Part shown: piece after piece, positions 34,146 to 47,151 of the stretch
Layout of the letters: each line of letters opens with the position of its first letter
Position numbering within the stretch: the first letter of the stretch is position 1
NCBI GenBank assembly: GCA_916610825.1
Contig: OU744448.1
Coordinates: 20,625,032-20,689,031, forward strand
From: Haliclystus octoradiatus
Lineage: Eukaryota > Cnidaria > Staurozoa > Stauromedusae > Haliclystidae
Reading direction: 5' to 3'
DNA: 64,000 nucleotides
Position numbers and translations under genes: made by a program
The notes under the pieces: generated by a model
Seen by the model: the letters and a program-made list of their open reading frames with translations, nothing else
The model's database searches: none
What the model was told of the DNA's origin: nothing

Positions 34146-34890
34146 TTTTTACGATAGGAAATTGGAGAAGTTCATTTGTGACCCATGGTTATTTATTAAC
34201 TATTATTTACTGACTTGACTACTTCTAAACTTGGATTGAATAGATGATGGATTCAATTTTAAAGTGTATCACATGTCTGGGCTGATACATATTTGCTTTA
34301 TGAAAACTGTCGCACATTTTCTACTGGTAATATCTAAAGATAGAGCTCCATCTAATTACAGTATTGCGAACAATAAGACTATTACAGTGTTTCGAGTGCT
34401 AGTTTTTGCTACGTCTACGAGACTAAGGTATTAAAAGAACAGCTGACCTCAAACCATGCATCAAACCATCCTCACACTGCTCTATATAATAGTCGTAAAG
34501 TTTATTCACGTTCCTGTCTCATTTTTAAATGTTTTCACTCCAACAAATTGGTCTGCTAATATCGCGCTTAATCGCTTATAAAGTTTATGTTCGTCCACTA
34601 TTGGAATCATAATCTCCGACATGCAAACCATGGTTTTCCAAAGACATAATAGTTTAAATCAATTAGTAGAGAAAACATCCAGCGTAGTCTGCGTAGATAC
34701 ACCAGAAGAGTTTGCAACTATCAAATATAGTATATACAAGACAAGAGAGTTACGCGCATCGCCTATTATACATCTTTCATCTATCATCATTATAATCTAG
34801 ACCGGTTAAAGCCGATTTTTTTTTAAATTACACATGATTTTGTTGATCTGAGTATGGCAACTTTAATATCAATCATCAATGGCAATATGG
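32910..34890. other. No gene seen; one AAC microsatellite
   Basis: Non-coding sequence. An (AAC)n run of about ten units is at 34,115-34,144. The open frame at 33,244-33,489 has no family resemblance and no supporting splice context. Confidence 0.5.
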
Positions 34891-34894
34891 CATT

Positions 34895-35365
34895 TCAAAA
34901 CACCGACCTTACCCGGGACCTTACGTGGTCACAAACTTAAATAAATTAAAACATTCCAAATACCACGCCAAATTGACTCTACCAAATATCAGTTTTGTCA
35001 TCGTGCAGTTCCGTGGTGGAAATTATTATCAGAAGATCTCATTGATTCAAAAACTTTGAAAAAATTAGATGATACTGACTTGTCATCTTTTTGCAGAGTC
35101 TGTAAATAGTAATACAGTAGCAATGCTTAATAATTATATATAGAATTTAAGAAAGTCAATATTAACTGACACTTAGTTTATATATGTATTTGGCTTTATT
35201 CTCATATTTATAAACCCTTTTTTTTGTAAATTATTCTTGTTTTGTAAGGCTGAGTGTTGACTGTAGAGTGTAGCACGAAATTGTTTTCAGACTCCCTGTA
35301 TTTGCCTGTTGGCAAAGGTTCATAATGACAAGATATATCAAATCAAATAAAAAAATCACTATGTC
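34895..35365 (+). mobile_element. LINE 3' end (RT C-terminal tail and 3'UTR)
   Basis: Translation near 34,975-35,108 reads STKYQFCHRAVPWWKLL then SEDLIDSKTLKKLDDTDLSS and a stop. The AVPWWNLLSEDLI-type motif is usual at the C-terminus of CR1/jockey-like RT proteins. A 3'UTR follows, with TTGTAAGGCTGAG and a tail near ATATCAAATCAAATAAA. It is strongly 5'-truncated. Confidence 0.6.
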
Positions 35366-36700
35366 ACACGAATGCAACATTCCATGCTTCTATCAACCAT
35401 GTCACTCCAGTATGAAATTATCTACCAGAGGTATTGATTAACACTCAGTACTTCATTTCAAGCATTTAAATATAGATTAAGCAATATAGACTTATCTCAG
35501 TTCTAATAACATTTAATTAGGATAGGCTGACACATAGTGAAATCAATGTATAACGTAGATTTCGTGTATTTGCCTGTCTTTACTTTAATCTGACAAACAC
35601 ATATAAAGTATCGTCATATATTTATACTGTCATATACATATTGGAATGGGGGCTGGGAATAATGAACAATAAGGCCCTACCCTTTATCTAGAAGGATCAG
35701 GGCATGCTCCCCAGAAAATTTCTGAAATATTGCATCCGAATAAGCTTCATCCTGCATTCTGGAGTCCAAAAGAAATAATTTTGAAAATAGAAACAATCAA
35801 CCTGTCATTTTAGAAAGTTTACAAAAGATGGTTGTATTAGATATAGGAATATTTGATTCAAGTTACAATAACCTAGCTACAATACTATTACATTGAATCA
35901 CAATGCATGTAAATTTGGAGAAAACGAAATTCGCATCTACGTAGATCTTTGTGATGAGTACCAGGTGAAGTGACGAAGTCAACAGTGATCAGAAATAACA
36001 AATGATCTAATCGTTCGGTAATAAAATAAATATGATATCAGTGTTTCGAATTCGATTCTGTGGAAACGTTGTGGAGACGTATTTGACCGAGGAAAATTGT
36101 TTCTGAAATGCCTATCAAGTCTACTCCCACCCACTCCCCTAAGTTGCTCCCAGCGTTCCTGACGATAAGGCTGTGATTGAATCAATTTAATATATGCTGC
36201 ATTCTCTTTTGTCAATATAATGTATAATGGTCTCTTGTATTATTGTAACATTGTAATGTTCGTTGAAGTATATATATATACTGTAGAAATGACGTCATTA
36301 TACGTTATAAAATGTAAATTCATAACGAAACAAATTAACTAACTTTACTTTGCTCTTCATTTAATTGTACTCGTAACTTATTGTACATGAAGCCCCATTT
36401 GAACGATATACGAATGGGGCGAACGATTGAGGATGGTAACGAAATCCACTATTTAGCAAACTAACACGTTACACGTCACTTCCATTTTACTAGGCAGCGG
36501 GTATTTAATAAATCACCTAATGATCCCTTATGTGTTAACCTCGTAATATAGCGGCAGTGTAGCATGCCTCATATTTTACTCTTATTCTATAAGTCAATAT
36601 TTTATCTTTATAAATTTGGAATTATGGCGTAAAGGCCTGCACAATTATGTATGGCTTTGTTTCGTGAACCAGTTATGCCAAAAACCATAGCAGATGACTC
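35366..36700. other. Intergenic, no gene seen
   Basis: Lies between the LINE fragment and the 3' end of the TRIM9-type gene and probably includes that gene's 3'UTR on the minus strand. A short (TA)n run is near 36,270. Confidence 0.4.
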
Positions 36701-36717
36701 ACATATCTACGTGGGTC

Positions 36718-39700
36718 TCATGGTTCCTCGGGTATTTCAAGACCAGAATGAAGTGTCATTGTAACATTATGATTTAAGCTAAATGCCGGATAAACATCAT
36801 CTGCAGAGGCTAAGCTTAGGAATTGTATAGGTCCCCTTTGATGGTCGTTACAATAAAATGTCAAAGTATAATTTTCCAAGTCCAGTAATAGGCCAAGGAT
36901 TGACGATACACCGACTCCACCTTCGGTGCGATATAAATGTTCATTGTTATGCTGAAACCAACTGCGATTACTATCAACGTAAACAGACCATGCCTGATCG
37001 TCTTTGCCTAATATTTTATCTTTAGATGTTTTCAATGTGGCTATACCAATAGCTGGATCCGGATTGCCTTCGAAACGATCAATAGTAACCTCCCAATAAT
37101 GTTTACCACGGTTGAAACCGACATCGCCCAATACGACCCTGCTTTCATAGCTACTGCATGTCATCGTGTAGTTATCATTTGTTAGGCAGATCTCATTGTG
37201 TGCCGTGGCAGGCTCTAATGCGAATACAGCGACTGCAACAAGAAAAGAACGAATGATATCATAAGCCACATGTATAAAAATAGACAGAAATCCATTTAGA
37301 AGATAAAGCTTTCTCAAATATTATAGTCATATTATATTCGATTTAATTAATATATTGATTTCAAAGCAATACATGTAATGTCTAATGCGGCAATTACGAA
37401 TGGCAGGGCAACAGGCATTCAAGTTTTTTTTTTGTTTTTTGAATTTATCTGGGGATTTATCATTTTAGCACAAACTGAGTAAGCAAGTAGCCTTTTCACC
37501 TGGATGGTTGGCTAGTGTGGAGCGTGTGTGAGTTTAATGGCAGGGTGCTCTTTCCTGACGCCACAACAAACAGTGCTTCAATCCAAGACTTTGCGAGTTG
37601 CGGTTATGTGGAGTAATCAGAAATGTTGATGCGATTATCTGTGAGCGGCTTGGTGATGCTCACTTTCAACACCAAATTGGATCATCCAATCACCTTCTTG
37701 TTGTATCCAGTTACAATTTCATTTTCTTTGATCTAGTATATTTTTAAAAATCTGTTTCCATCGCTGTTAACCGTTTCGCTCTGAAATAATCCAGACTTCT
37801 AAAGGTTTCTGAAGGGTGGGAGTTCTAAGAATGGTCACACCTATCTATTGTTGCAAATAAAAAACAAAATACCACAATACAATTTTTCATATGTCAATTA
37901 CTTTACTTATTCGAAATCCTTGCAGTTAATCAGATATATTCTGCGTAGAAATTGCAAGGAGTATTACTTACCATCTGGCGTAGTTAAGTAAACTACATCA
38001 CTCGGTTCTCCGCAACCTGTTTTGTTATAGGCTTTTACCCTAGCTTTGTACGTTGATTGAAACTGTAGCCCTTCAAGTGTACACGATGATTCATCAGTAT
38101 CAAGCACTACAGTAAAATCCCCACTGAGACCATCATCTACTTCAATATGGTAGCCATCGATGTGTGCTTCATTCTCGACCGTTTGCCAACAAAGCACGAG
38201 GGTGTTGTTTGTAACTGAACATTTTTCTGTCACGATCTCTGTTTGGCCTGGAACTGGATAGAAAAAAGGCTGCATTACCCTTGAAAACAGTGAACGTTCC
38301 GTGAACATTCTGTGGACGTTGAATTTCTCCCGTCTACCCTGGACTTTCCATGAACGTTCGGAATAAATTATTCGAATCGGACGCTCCTGAGTCGAGCATT
38401 TGCAGAACGTTAAATATCTTGACGTGCTTTTATTGTTGTTGTTCGTGTATTATTCAGTGTTACTTTTGTACAATCAAAAATGAAAATATAGTAATAATTT
38501 CGAAGGTCAGTTTAACCAGTGATAAATTTCCTCAGATCAATGACGACAAATGGTTATATTCTTAAAGTGATAATTAATGTTTACCTTTTGATTGTGTAAA
38601 GTTGAGTGTATTTATTGCATCAGAAATTGGTGTCAGATCAAGATTAAACTCAATGTCAGCAGTAACAATAGGATTAAGACCGTCATTACCGATCCATGTA
38701 TCTGACGTATTCATCAACCTATAATAAATAAATAATAACTAGTTGAAATAATTATCACCGTTATCGAACAATTATATAGGAAAATAGAAAGTCTAAAATG
38801 ATTGAATTGCTTGCCAATCTATTATTTGTTCACGAACTGTTTACAGCAAATGTTTGTGAACTGTTTTTCATTATATGTTCATGAACTGTTTTTCATCAAA
38901 TGTTCATGAACTGTTTTAATGAAATGTTCATGAACCGTTTTTCATTAAATGTTCATGAACTGGTTTTCATCAAATGTTCATGAACTGTTTCTCCTCAAAT
39001 CTTCATGAAGTGTTTTTCATCAAATTTTCATGAATTATTTTTTATAAAATGTTCATGAACTGTTTTTATCAAATGTTCATGAACTATTTTCCATTAAGTG
39101 TTCATGAACTGTTTTTCATCAAATGTTCATGAACTGTTTTCAGCAAATGTTTGTGAACTTTTTTTCATCAAATGTTCATGAACCATTTTTCATAAAACGT
39201 TCATGAACTGTTTTCCATTAAATGTTCATGAACTGTTTTTCATCAAATGTTCATGAACTGTTTCTCCTCAAATGTTCATGAACTACTTTCAGCAGATGTT
39301 AATGAACCATTCTCAGCAAATGTTCATGAACTGTTTTTTATCAAATGTTGGAATGTTCATGAACTGCTTTTCATGAAGTGTTCATGAAATGTTTTCTGAA
39401 AATGTTCATGAACTGTTTTCAGTAAATGTTCATGAATTGTTTTTCATCAGATGCTCATGAACTGTTTTTCATCAAATGTTCATGAACTGTTGTTCCTCAA
39501 ATTTTCATGTACTGTTTTTCATCAAATTTTTATGAACTGCTGTTCCTCAAATGTTCACGAACTGTTTACAGCAAATGTTTGTGAACTGTTTTTCATTATA
39601 TGTTCATGAACTGTTTTTCATCAAATGTTCATGAACTGTTTTAATGAAATTTTCATGAACCGTTTTCATTAAATGTTCATGAACTGGTTTTCATCAAATG

Positions 39701-42700
39701 TTCATGAATTGTTTTTCATCAGATGCTCATGAACTGTTTTTCATCAAATGTTCATGAACTGTTGTTCCTCAAATTTTCATGTACTGTTGTTCATCAAATT
39801 TTTATTAACTGCTGTTCCTCAAATGTTCATGAAATGTTTTCAGCAAATGTTTATGAACTGTTTTTCGTCATATGTTCATGAACCGTTTTTCATCAAATGT
39901 TAATGAACTGTTGCTCCTCAGATGTCCATGAACTGTTTTCAGCAAATGTTTGTGAACTGTTTTTCATCAAATGTTCATGAACCGTTTTTAATTAATTGTT
40001 CATGAACTGGTTTTCATCAAATGTTCATGAACTGTTTCTCTTCAAATGTTCATGAACTGTTTTCAGCAAATGTTCATGAACCGTTTCTCCTCAAATGTTC
40101 ATGAACTGTTTGCAGCAAATGTTTGTGAACTGTTTTTTATCATATGTTCATGAACTGTTTTTCATCAAATGTTCATGAACTGTTTTCATCAAATGTTCAT
40201 GAACTATTTCCAGCAAATGTTCATGAACTGTTTTTTTATCAAATGCTGGGATGTTCATGAACTGCCTTTCATGAAGTGTTCATGAAATGTTTTCTGCAAA
40301 TTTTTATGAACTGTCTCAGCAAATGTTCATGAACTGTTTTCAGAAAATGTTTATGAACTGTTTTCCGTCATATATTTATGAACTGTTAGTCATCAAATGT
40401 TAACGAACTGTTTCTCCTCAGATGTCCATGAACTGTTTTCAGAAAATGTTTGTGAACTGTTTTAAATCATATTTTCATGAGCCGTTTCTCATCAAATGTT
40501 CATGACCTATTTCCATCAAATTTTCATGAACTGTTTTCATTGGGCTTTCTTTAAGATTTCATCATCATCATCAACACTGTCAAGCTAGGATGTCTAGGAT
40601 GAATGAAATATGGATTCTGAAATCCGTCTCAAAGCTCAATAACACTATGCAGAGACATATATATTGTATTGCTCAGATTTTGAGTTAGAGGTAATATGTT
40701 TGAGGTTTAGTCTGATTTAGTGTATTTTATCATTATAGCGAGGCTTGAAAAACAAATTGGACGGAATTAAGTTGGCATAAAATTATTTCATTCGTTATTT
40801 AAAGAGCATGTTGCAGAACATCCTAAATTAACTAGGTTTTATCATTGTTATCTCGTGAAGAATTTACCTTGAATTGAGTGAATTTGAAATCTGAAATTTG
40901 AGAATAAATTGATTCAATTTCACATAATGACATAAAATGCAATGGCTGCAGTGCAGCTGTTAAGAATTGTACATATAGACACATAGCCACTGGATAACGG
41001 TACTGATGGCAAGGCATCAACTACAATGTTTCTACTAATTAATAATAAAATATTTTGTTATTGAGTAATTGTACAAATCTGAAATTCAAACATGCTAGAA
41101 TTACGATACTTGAGGAATAGAAATGAAAAGGGCCTGAAACTAGTTTCGGTGCACGTTATAAAATATTTGTTGATTCTAGTTAGTTCAAACTGTCATGGTG
41201 AATAATTTTAGATTATGTCCAATAATTATCTGATAGTAAAAGTGTCCGTATGATTGTTTTATTTCTTCTGTGGGACTATGCTACTACACAGATTATAGAT
41301 TTGCCAATGTTTCAGGGTACAACTTCCCATCTCGCATATTTACTACGTGTGTGCATAAATAAAACTAAGTTATGATGTGATACGGTATCAGGTAAATCGC
41401 CTCATTATGAGCGTACGTTATTCGTGTAATATTTACCTGCAAAAATACAGCAGGGTCCTTTTCTTGCAAAACTTCAATAGTATAATGGAGTAACCCAGCA
41501 GTTGATTTCATTAATTCTCTTCCATCATCTAACTGATGACGTAGTAAGTCATGTCTACCATCAAGGTCACGTGACGCGTTTTTGAGTAATAATGATTTTC
41601 TCTTTTCCATCATACATGAGACGCTATCACATTGGGCAACAACACGTGATTCGAACTCTACGGAATTTTCCTGAAAAATAAAATATAGTTAATTAATATA
41701 TACTATATTTCAATATTGAAGACATGCAGAAGGCAAATTGGCAAACAAAAAAGTACGGAGAACACCCCTGTCAGTGTGATTACTGTTTAGGTTTGGGAAA
41801 GTATTCCAAATTAGGCAAGATGGTCCCAAAGATAGTAAATGGTAAGTTTGGAAATGAAAAGGCCTTTTGTATTAACTGATTCAATCGTCACATCAACCTG
41901 TATTAAATTACATAAAACTAAGTATATAGTACTCTGCTATAGTAAATGGTACTTAGTTAAATATTTCAATATGAACATGTTTCATCTCAGATTTTTTAAT
42001 TATCATAACTAAAGAATGATGTAAAATTATGCAGTCTAATATAATAATGTGACTCAATGCGGCAGCGTAAGAATTCGAATATGGTCCACCGAAACTAGTA
42101 CCATGCCCTTTCAACGGCTAATTTAAAAACATTTGGTGTAACATTTTTTTGCATAACTATACGGACCAAGTGTTTTGTTGTGCTGATTATTCAGTGTACC
42201 AAGTGATATATTTCCATCCTTGCTGTTTAAACGGATTAGTAAAGAGAACTTTCTGATAAAATGTTCTCTATATTATTTGATTATTATAATTATGCTAATT
42301 ATAACACTAACCTTTAATTTATCCATGTGCTGTTGGATTTCAGATAAAAAATCTTGTAACTGTTTATTTTTTTTAGTTAAAATCTTGACATTTCTTATCA
42401 GATCTCCCTTAAAACAAACATCAAATGAACTCATTCTACAGATGTGAACAGATATGGCAATTGATGCATTAGGATAGTGTTAGAACTTGCTTCATTGTAT
42501 GAATTCATGTGAGTGTGGGTGTGTGTTGCACTTTACCCCATATCAAAATGTTCCTAAGTAGTAGTTATAGTTTAAGGGAAAGAAAGCCTTCAGTAAGACA
42601 ACATAAAAAGAGAATAATGTCATGTGGAAAGGTAAACATTAGCCCTATGATTTATGTAAGCTATACTGATCGCATGCGGGAATCGAAATAAGTCCTTAAT

Positions 42701-43965
42701 CCGATCTCTTGCAAAACAATCGGGCAACGTGTTACTTTATAGGACGAAGGGACACATATGCGTCTTTTTCATTCGAAAATAAAATTACACTTACGAAAAA
42801 ATTACGTACATGTAACTATTGAATTGTTTACAAACAATTCTTTGTTTGAATTTAATTGCCAGCTGTTATTTAACAGAGTACCACATATTATATTAATAGA
42901 AATACGCTTCAAAATCTAAATGTATACACATAGTAATTCAAAATACCTGGAATATAATCAAATTCAGAATAGTGAAGGACCATGAAAAACTAATCTTATT
43001 ACCGCATTTTCTGTATTTTACAATATGCTAGCTAGCTCCTAGCCTGCATTTACGGATTCAAAATGCTTCTGAGCAAAATAGTAGAATTCTTTTGCTTAGA
43101 CACTTTTCCAGTATATTTCGCGCAGGCTAGCTAGCTCCATGAAATGAAAACTCCGTTGCACATATTTTCATCATAACAGCACATTACTCTATTTTCTGAA
43201 GATAAATAGTGATTATGGTGTATAGTGCTCCTCCACAACTTTCCGAAATCGAATTTGAAATCGCTTATACAGCACAGATATACATCCATACTAAAACGGA
43301 CTTACCTTTTGATCTCTAAACATAGAACCAAGAGCATTCGTATCGTGTCCTACGTGCCTTCCTCTTTCGAAACATAAATAACAAACTGGCATTTTACATA
43401 CAATACAGTACATGCTAATATTTTCATCTTCATGTTCTTCGCATTTCAAAACACCTCTTAACTTTGAACTAGCATCAACAACACGATCTGAATTAGGTTG
43501 AATTAGGCAATGTTTTGCTAAAGGTCCTCGCATTGGATGACAAACAGCTAAACATGTATTGCAATACGCAACTTGGCACTGTTCGCACATTATTTCTGCT
43601 TTTTCAGGAGGATTTTGTTCGCATAATTGACAATCGATTTCACTATTCTTTGCCCTGTGTCTTTGTACAAGATTATCAACAATCAGATTTCGAGGTAAAC
43701 CGTCGATCCCTCGATCGTCTAGCATACAAGATCGTGAACATGTTGGACATACAATAAAGTTAGCCGAACCATTTCTAGTATTTAAGTGATCTCCGTTAGT
43801 ACTTAAATAGCCGCTATCGTCAGATGCTGAGTCCGTATTTCCATCAATCGAACCGACAACAACTATGGCTTCTAGACAGCCGTAACAAACATTATGAGAA
43901 CATTGCAAAACCACTGCACGGTCGATAAAATGATCACACACACGACAATGTAGTTCTATCTCCAT
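36718..43965 (-). CDS. trim9: TRIM9/TRIM67-type E3 ubiquitin ligase (six exons)
   Basis: Exons (minus): 43,965-43,306, 42,407-42,312, 41,670-41,417 (or 41,437), 38,718-38,585, 38,253-37,972 and 37,232-36,718, about 650 residues. Domains in order: RING (C7, C10, C22, H24, C27, C30, then C73 and C76 after a long loop); B-box 1 (CQLCEQNPPEKAEIMCEQC); B-box 2 (YCIVCKMPVCYLCF); coiled coil (exon 2, then VEFESRVVAQCDSV); COS-box-like segment ending LLHYTIEVLQEKDPAVFLQ; FN3 (STYKARVKAYNKTGCGEPSD); and SPRY (GKHYWEVTIDRFEGNPDPAI, AWSVYVDSNRSWFQHNNEHL). This is the class I TRIM architecture of TRIM9/67, which act with the cytoskeleton and SNARE proteins in neurons. The RING loop contains DSGYLS, matching the DSGxxS beta-TrCP phosphodegron known from TRIM9. 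Phases agree throughout if exon 3 uses the GTACGC donor at 41,416; the stronger GTAAAT donor at 41,436 would need a micro-exon. Exon 2 is only 32 codons. Confidence 0.92.
38826..40545. repeat. GTTCATGAAC satellite array (about 24-25 bp units) in a trim9 intron
   Basis: Roughly 70 tandem units vary around TGTTCATGAACTGTTTTTCA plus TCAAA. Each unit carries the palindrome GTTCATGAAC. Higher-order structure is visible: the block starting GTTCACGAACTGTTTACAGC at 38,828 repeats at 39,553 (725 bp later), and another block repeats about 272 bp apart (39,446 and 39,718). The array sits between the trim9 exons ending at 41,417 and starting at 38,718. Confidence 0.95.
43040..43129. mobile_element. 90-bp TIR element with perfect 9-bp target duplication (mini-element B)
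   Basis: The element begins TAGCCTGCATTTACGG and ends CGCGCAGGCTA. GCTAGCTCC flanks it on both sides (43,031-43,039 and 43,130-43,138). It lies in the first intron of trim9, about 180 bp from the exon 1 donor. Confidence 0.8.
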
Positions 43966-46900
43966 GATTTATTACCCACATTTGCTAAGAAAACACAATA
44001 TATAAATATATATAATAAGCGATTTGATTCTTTGGCGCGTAAAAGCAATTCTAACCATGCGTTCTGGCTGATCGTAGAACAGTGATTGGTTGATCAGATA
44101 GAGGACAGGTGCAATTGACATCGATCAAGTTTTATCAACTTTTTGCGTTGGGCGATTGCATTTAAAATCCTACTGTAAGCGTTTGCGCGATTTGTTATTA
44201 TTGGTAAGCGCTGTGAAGAAATTATTAATATGAAGAAATTAACTCATTGGCTCTCTGCACGATCATATCGTTTTGGTTAGGTTAGATCGACACCAAAACC
44301 TGATTTAATTGACCACGCATTGTAATAAGCAACAGGTAAAGTCATCTATACTGTGAGCATATAATCTAGTTAAATACGTTATTGTATTTAGAAAAAATTG
44401 AATGAAAACAAACAAAACGTTATAACAGATTCGCAGCTCAGTTTTTTTTTTAATGAGATTAGTTTAGGATTTTAAAAGTCATCTGAGATTATGAGAGAAC
44501 GTGACTTTGATAAAATTTGACTTGTAAATTGTAAAAGTATAGATATAATTAAAAACTGAAAAACTGCGGTTAACCAAAAACACTTCAAAAATCTAAAAAA
44601 TCTTCTTCATCGCTTGGATACCACTATAATTGCGTTAAAATCCCGGGTTAAAATAGTAAGGAATCCCGATAATCTATTAATTTAAGCCATCAAGCGTGCT
44701 ATGCATTTAAAAGCACATCAGAGTAATACAAATAATGTTATCTATGCTGAAATAGATTGAACAAAAAGTCTATTACAGTCCAGATTACAACAAGTAATCT
44801 TTCAATACTGCGTTGTATATAGTGTACTGTATACAGTCATTTATTGGTGACAAGATATTAATGCAATGCTCGATGCTAATATGCAGAGCACTATGGAAAT
44901 AGTAAAAGGTATGACGTGGACCCAGAATTCCACGCAATAGCCTATACCTACAGCTACATTACTCAAAACTTTGAATAACGGAGACAACGTCGATAACAGC
45001 TGATAAGCATATATTTGGATAAGCACAGAGAAATCACATAGTTTAGTTTGTTGTGTTTTGATAGAGATATTATTTAAAGTTTTCGATTTCAACTTATCAA
45101 TAGATAACTAGTGGCATCAGCCTTTGGTTAGTAACATGTTTACATTAAACCCCATCACTCGTCTGAAACCAAATTGTCTGACCCTGGAAAAATTTCACCG
45201 GCTTTCTGAATAGCTCATAAACTTTTTGAATAGCTCATGAAGATTCTGAATTAACAGTTCACAAACTTTCTAAATAGCTCATGAACTTTCTGAATAGTTT
45301 ATGACTTTCTGAATAGTTCATGAACTTTCTAATGAATAATGAACGCGTGGAGTAAATCATAATAAACTCACGAACATTTCATGAACGAATTTATGAACAG
45401 GTCATCAGCAAAACATTTCATGGACAATTGTTTGGAATTTCATGGACGTGGAATCAAACAGATGGCACAATTTATCTTGAACCGTTTATAAAAATGGAAG
45501 CTTTAATATAGTCTCATTCACGATAATGGTAGACAACAAACACGTGTTTAGCAGTCATCATAGATTACGATCGGAGTCACCATGGAAGAGAGGTTAAAAC
45601 AAGTATTGTAAAGTATCTAATTAGGACTACAAAGTATTACTATTCACTTCAACAATACAATAATTTGGACTAGTTGCTTGGTTGGTGAGAGGCAATAACG
45701 GGATGAGAATGCTGCTAGACCAAAGGCAGGTCTGATACCATTAACCAGTTTCGACGTTGCCAAATCAGTGAATCCCTAATAAGGCTAACACTAAGAGGAC
45801 GTTGTGGGAGAGAAACATTTTTCAGGGTTATTGTTAGTGTTCATACATGCTTAATGTTAGCTACATAACAAAATATAGCATACGGTTACTTATAGGTTAA
45901 TTCAAAAATAGAAAGATCAGTACCGCGGATGAACATTTTTCTGTTTTTCTGCAAAGATTTTGTATCGTAAATGCTTCAGTAGCCGTTAACTAAATTGGAT
46001 ACAAATAGCAAATATATTATCTGAGCTCTATTGGCAACCCTATACCTGAAGCCAGTTTAAAGTGTTCTTTTTGTTGGACAAACCATACTGGTCATGATTG
46101 TTATACAAAGTATCTAAACATGTGTAGAATAATATAATTGTTGTAGAATCATACTTCATAGAGCGTTCCGCAATTATATATGAATTTTGGCAAGCTTGCA
46201 TATTATTACTTATGAAGTAAATATTTTGACTAATAAGCATACCAGACAGTAGCTCAAAACAATTTATTTTCTTTTTATTATTATCAATTATAAGTATCCA
46301 CGACTTTAAATTATATTCCAGAGCAATTGAAAATCACTTTCAATCCGATTAATTAAATACCATTTATCTATAATAATTTCATTTAGACCTTTTTATGCAT
46401 TACAAAACTATTTCATTTAAAACAAATAATTCAGTATTAAATTAGATACTTTTAATCTCAAACAATGAAATGGACTAAAGTCTAATTGACAATGAATATC
46501 TCGATGGAGCGGCAGAGTAGACATAACACAGATCTCTAATTGCGTATAGCTCCACAGTTTGCTCGAGATTATATCTTTCTATAAATAAATAGAATATTAC
46601 CATTATGCTGAGTTACGTAACAGTGACATAAGCTTAGATTCCCAGATAGATGTTTGATCCTTAAGTTGAGATGCAGCTATTTATATTCAAACATGATGGT
46701 AATTGCAATTAAAAGTTTACTTCTGTATATAAAAATCTCACTGAAGACAACTCTATGCCAGCAATACGTTTCCATATAAATATATTGCCTGTTTTCACTT
46801 ACTAAATGCTTGTAAGTACAACAATAGGCCAAATAACGATTGAGAGGTAGTAGCTTATGAATATGTCAGTCTCTAATGTCAGATATGGACTTTAATATAC

Positions 46901-47151
46901 AGTGTTAAACTGCAGCCAATCTTTCATGGTAAACAGATCATAAATGGATAAAATACTTCCAAAAAAGTAGATTTGAGTGTCAGGCAATGTATAAAGGACT
47001 AAAAAAATACATGTCCTCAAAAGAAGTTGATGCCTGAAGTTGATCCAATTATTCAGTCTATTGATAACAGATGTAGAGGGAATAATGTGTTGCGTCATTT
47101 CATCATTTTTTCATTTTTTCATCGATAAGAAACTATTTACTTACGATTAGA
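43966..47151. other. Intergenic, with a diverged GAAC-type repeat cluster
   Basis: The region upstream of trim9 on its strand holds a TATATAAATATATATAA stretch near 43,999, a possible promoter element. At about 45,200-45,430 imperfect units such as GAATAGCTCATGAACTTTCT and CATTTCATGAACG belong to the GTTCATGAAC family. No coding exon is supported. Confidence 0.45.
45195..45435. repeat. Diverged GTTCATGAAC-type tandem cluster
   Basis: About eight imperfect units of 20-22 bp (AGCTCATGAACTTTCTGAAT-like), continuing into CATTTCATGAACG and AACAGGTCATC. The spacer differs from that of the trim9 array. Confidence 0.55.

Noticed and set aside
36718..37317. The SPRY exon as a complete stand-alone gene starting MRKLYLLNGF
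   Set aside because: The first 28 codons are intron read-through. A good acceptor at 37,233 in phase 1 joins it to the FN3 exon.
38826..40545. CRISPR-like array of palindromic repeats
   Set aside because: There are no unique spacers of even length, the units vary continuously, and the host is a eukaryote. It is a satellite.
43515..43757. 80-residue protein on the plus strand
   Set aside because: It is the antisense shadow of trim9 exon 1.
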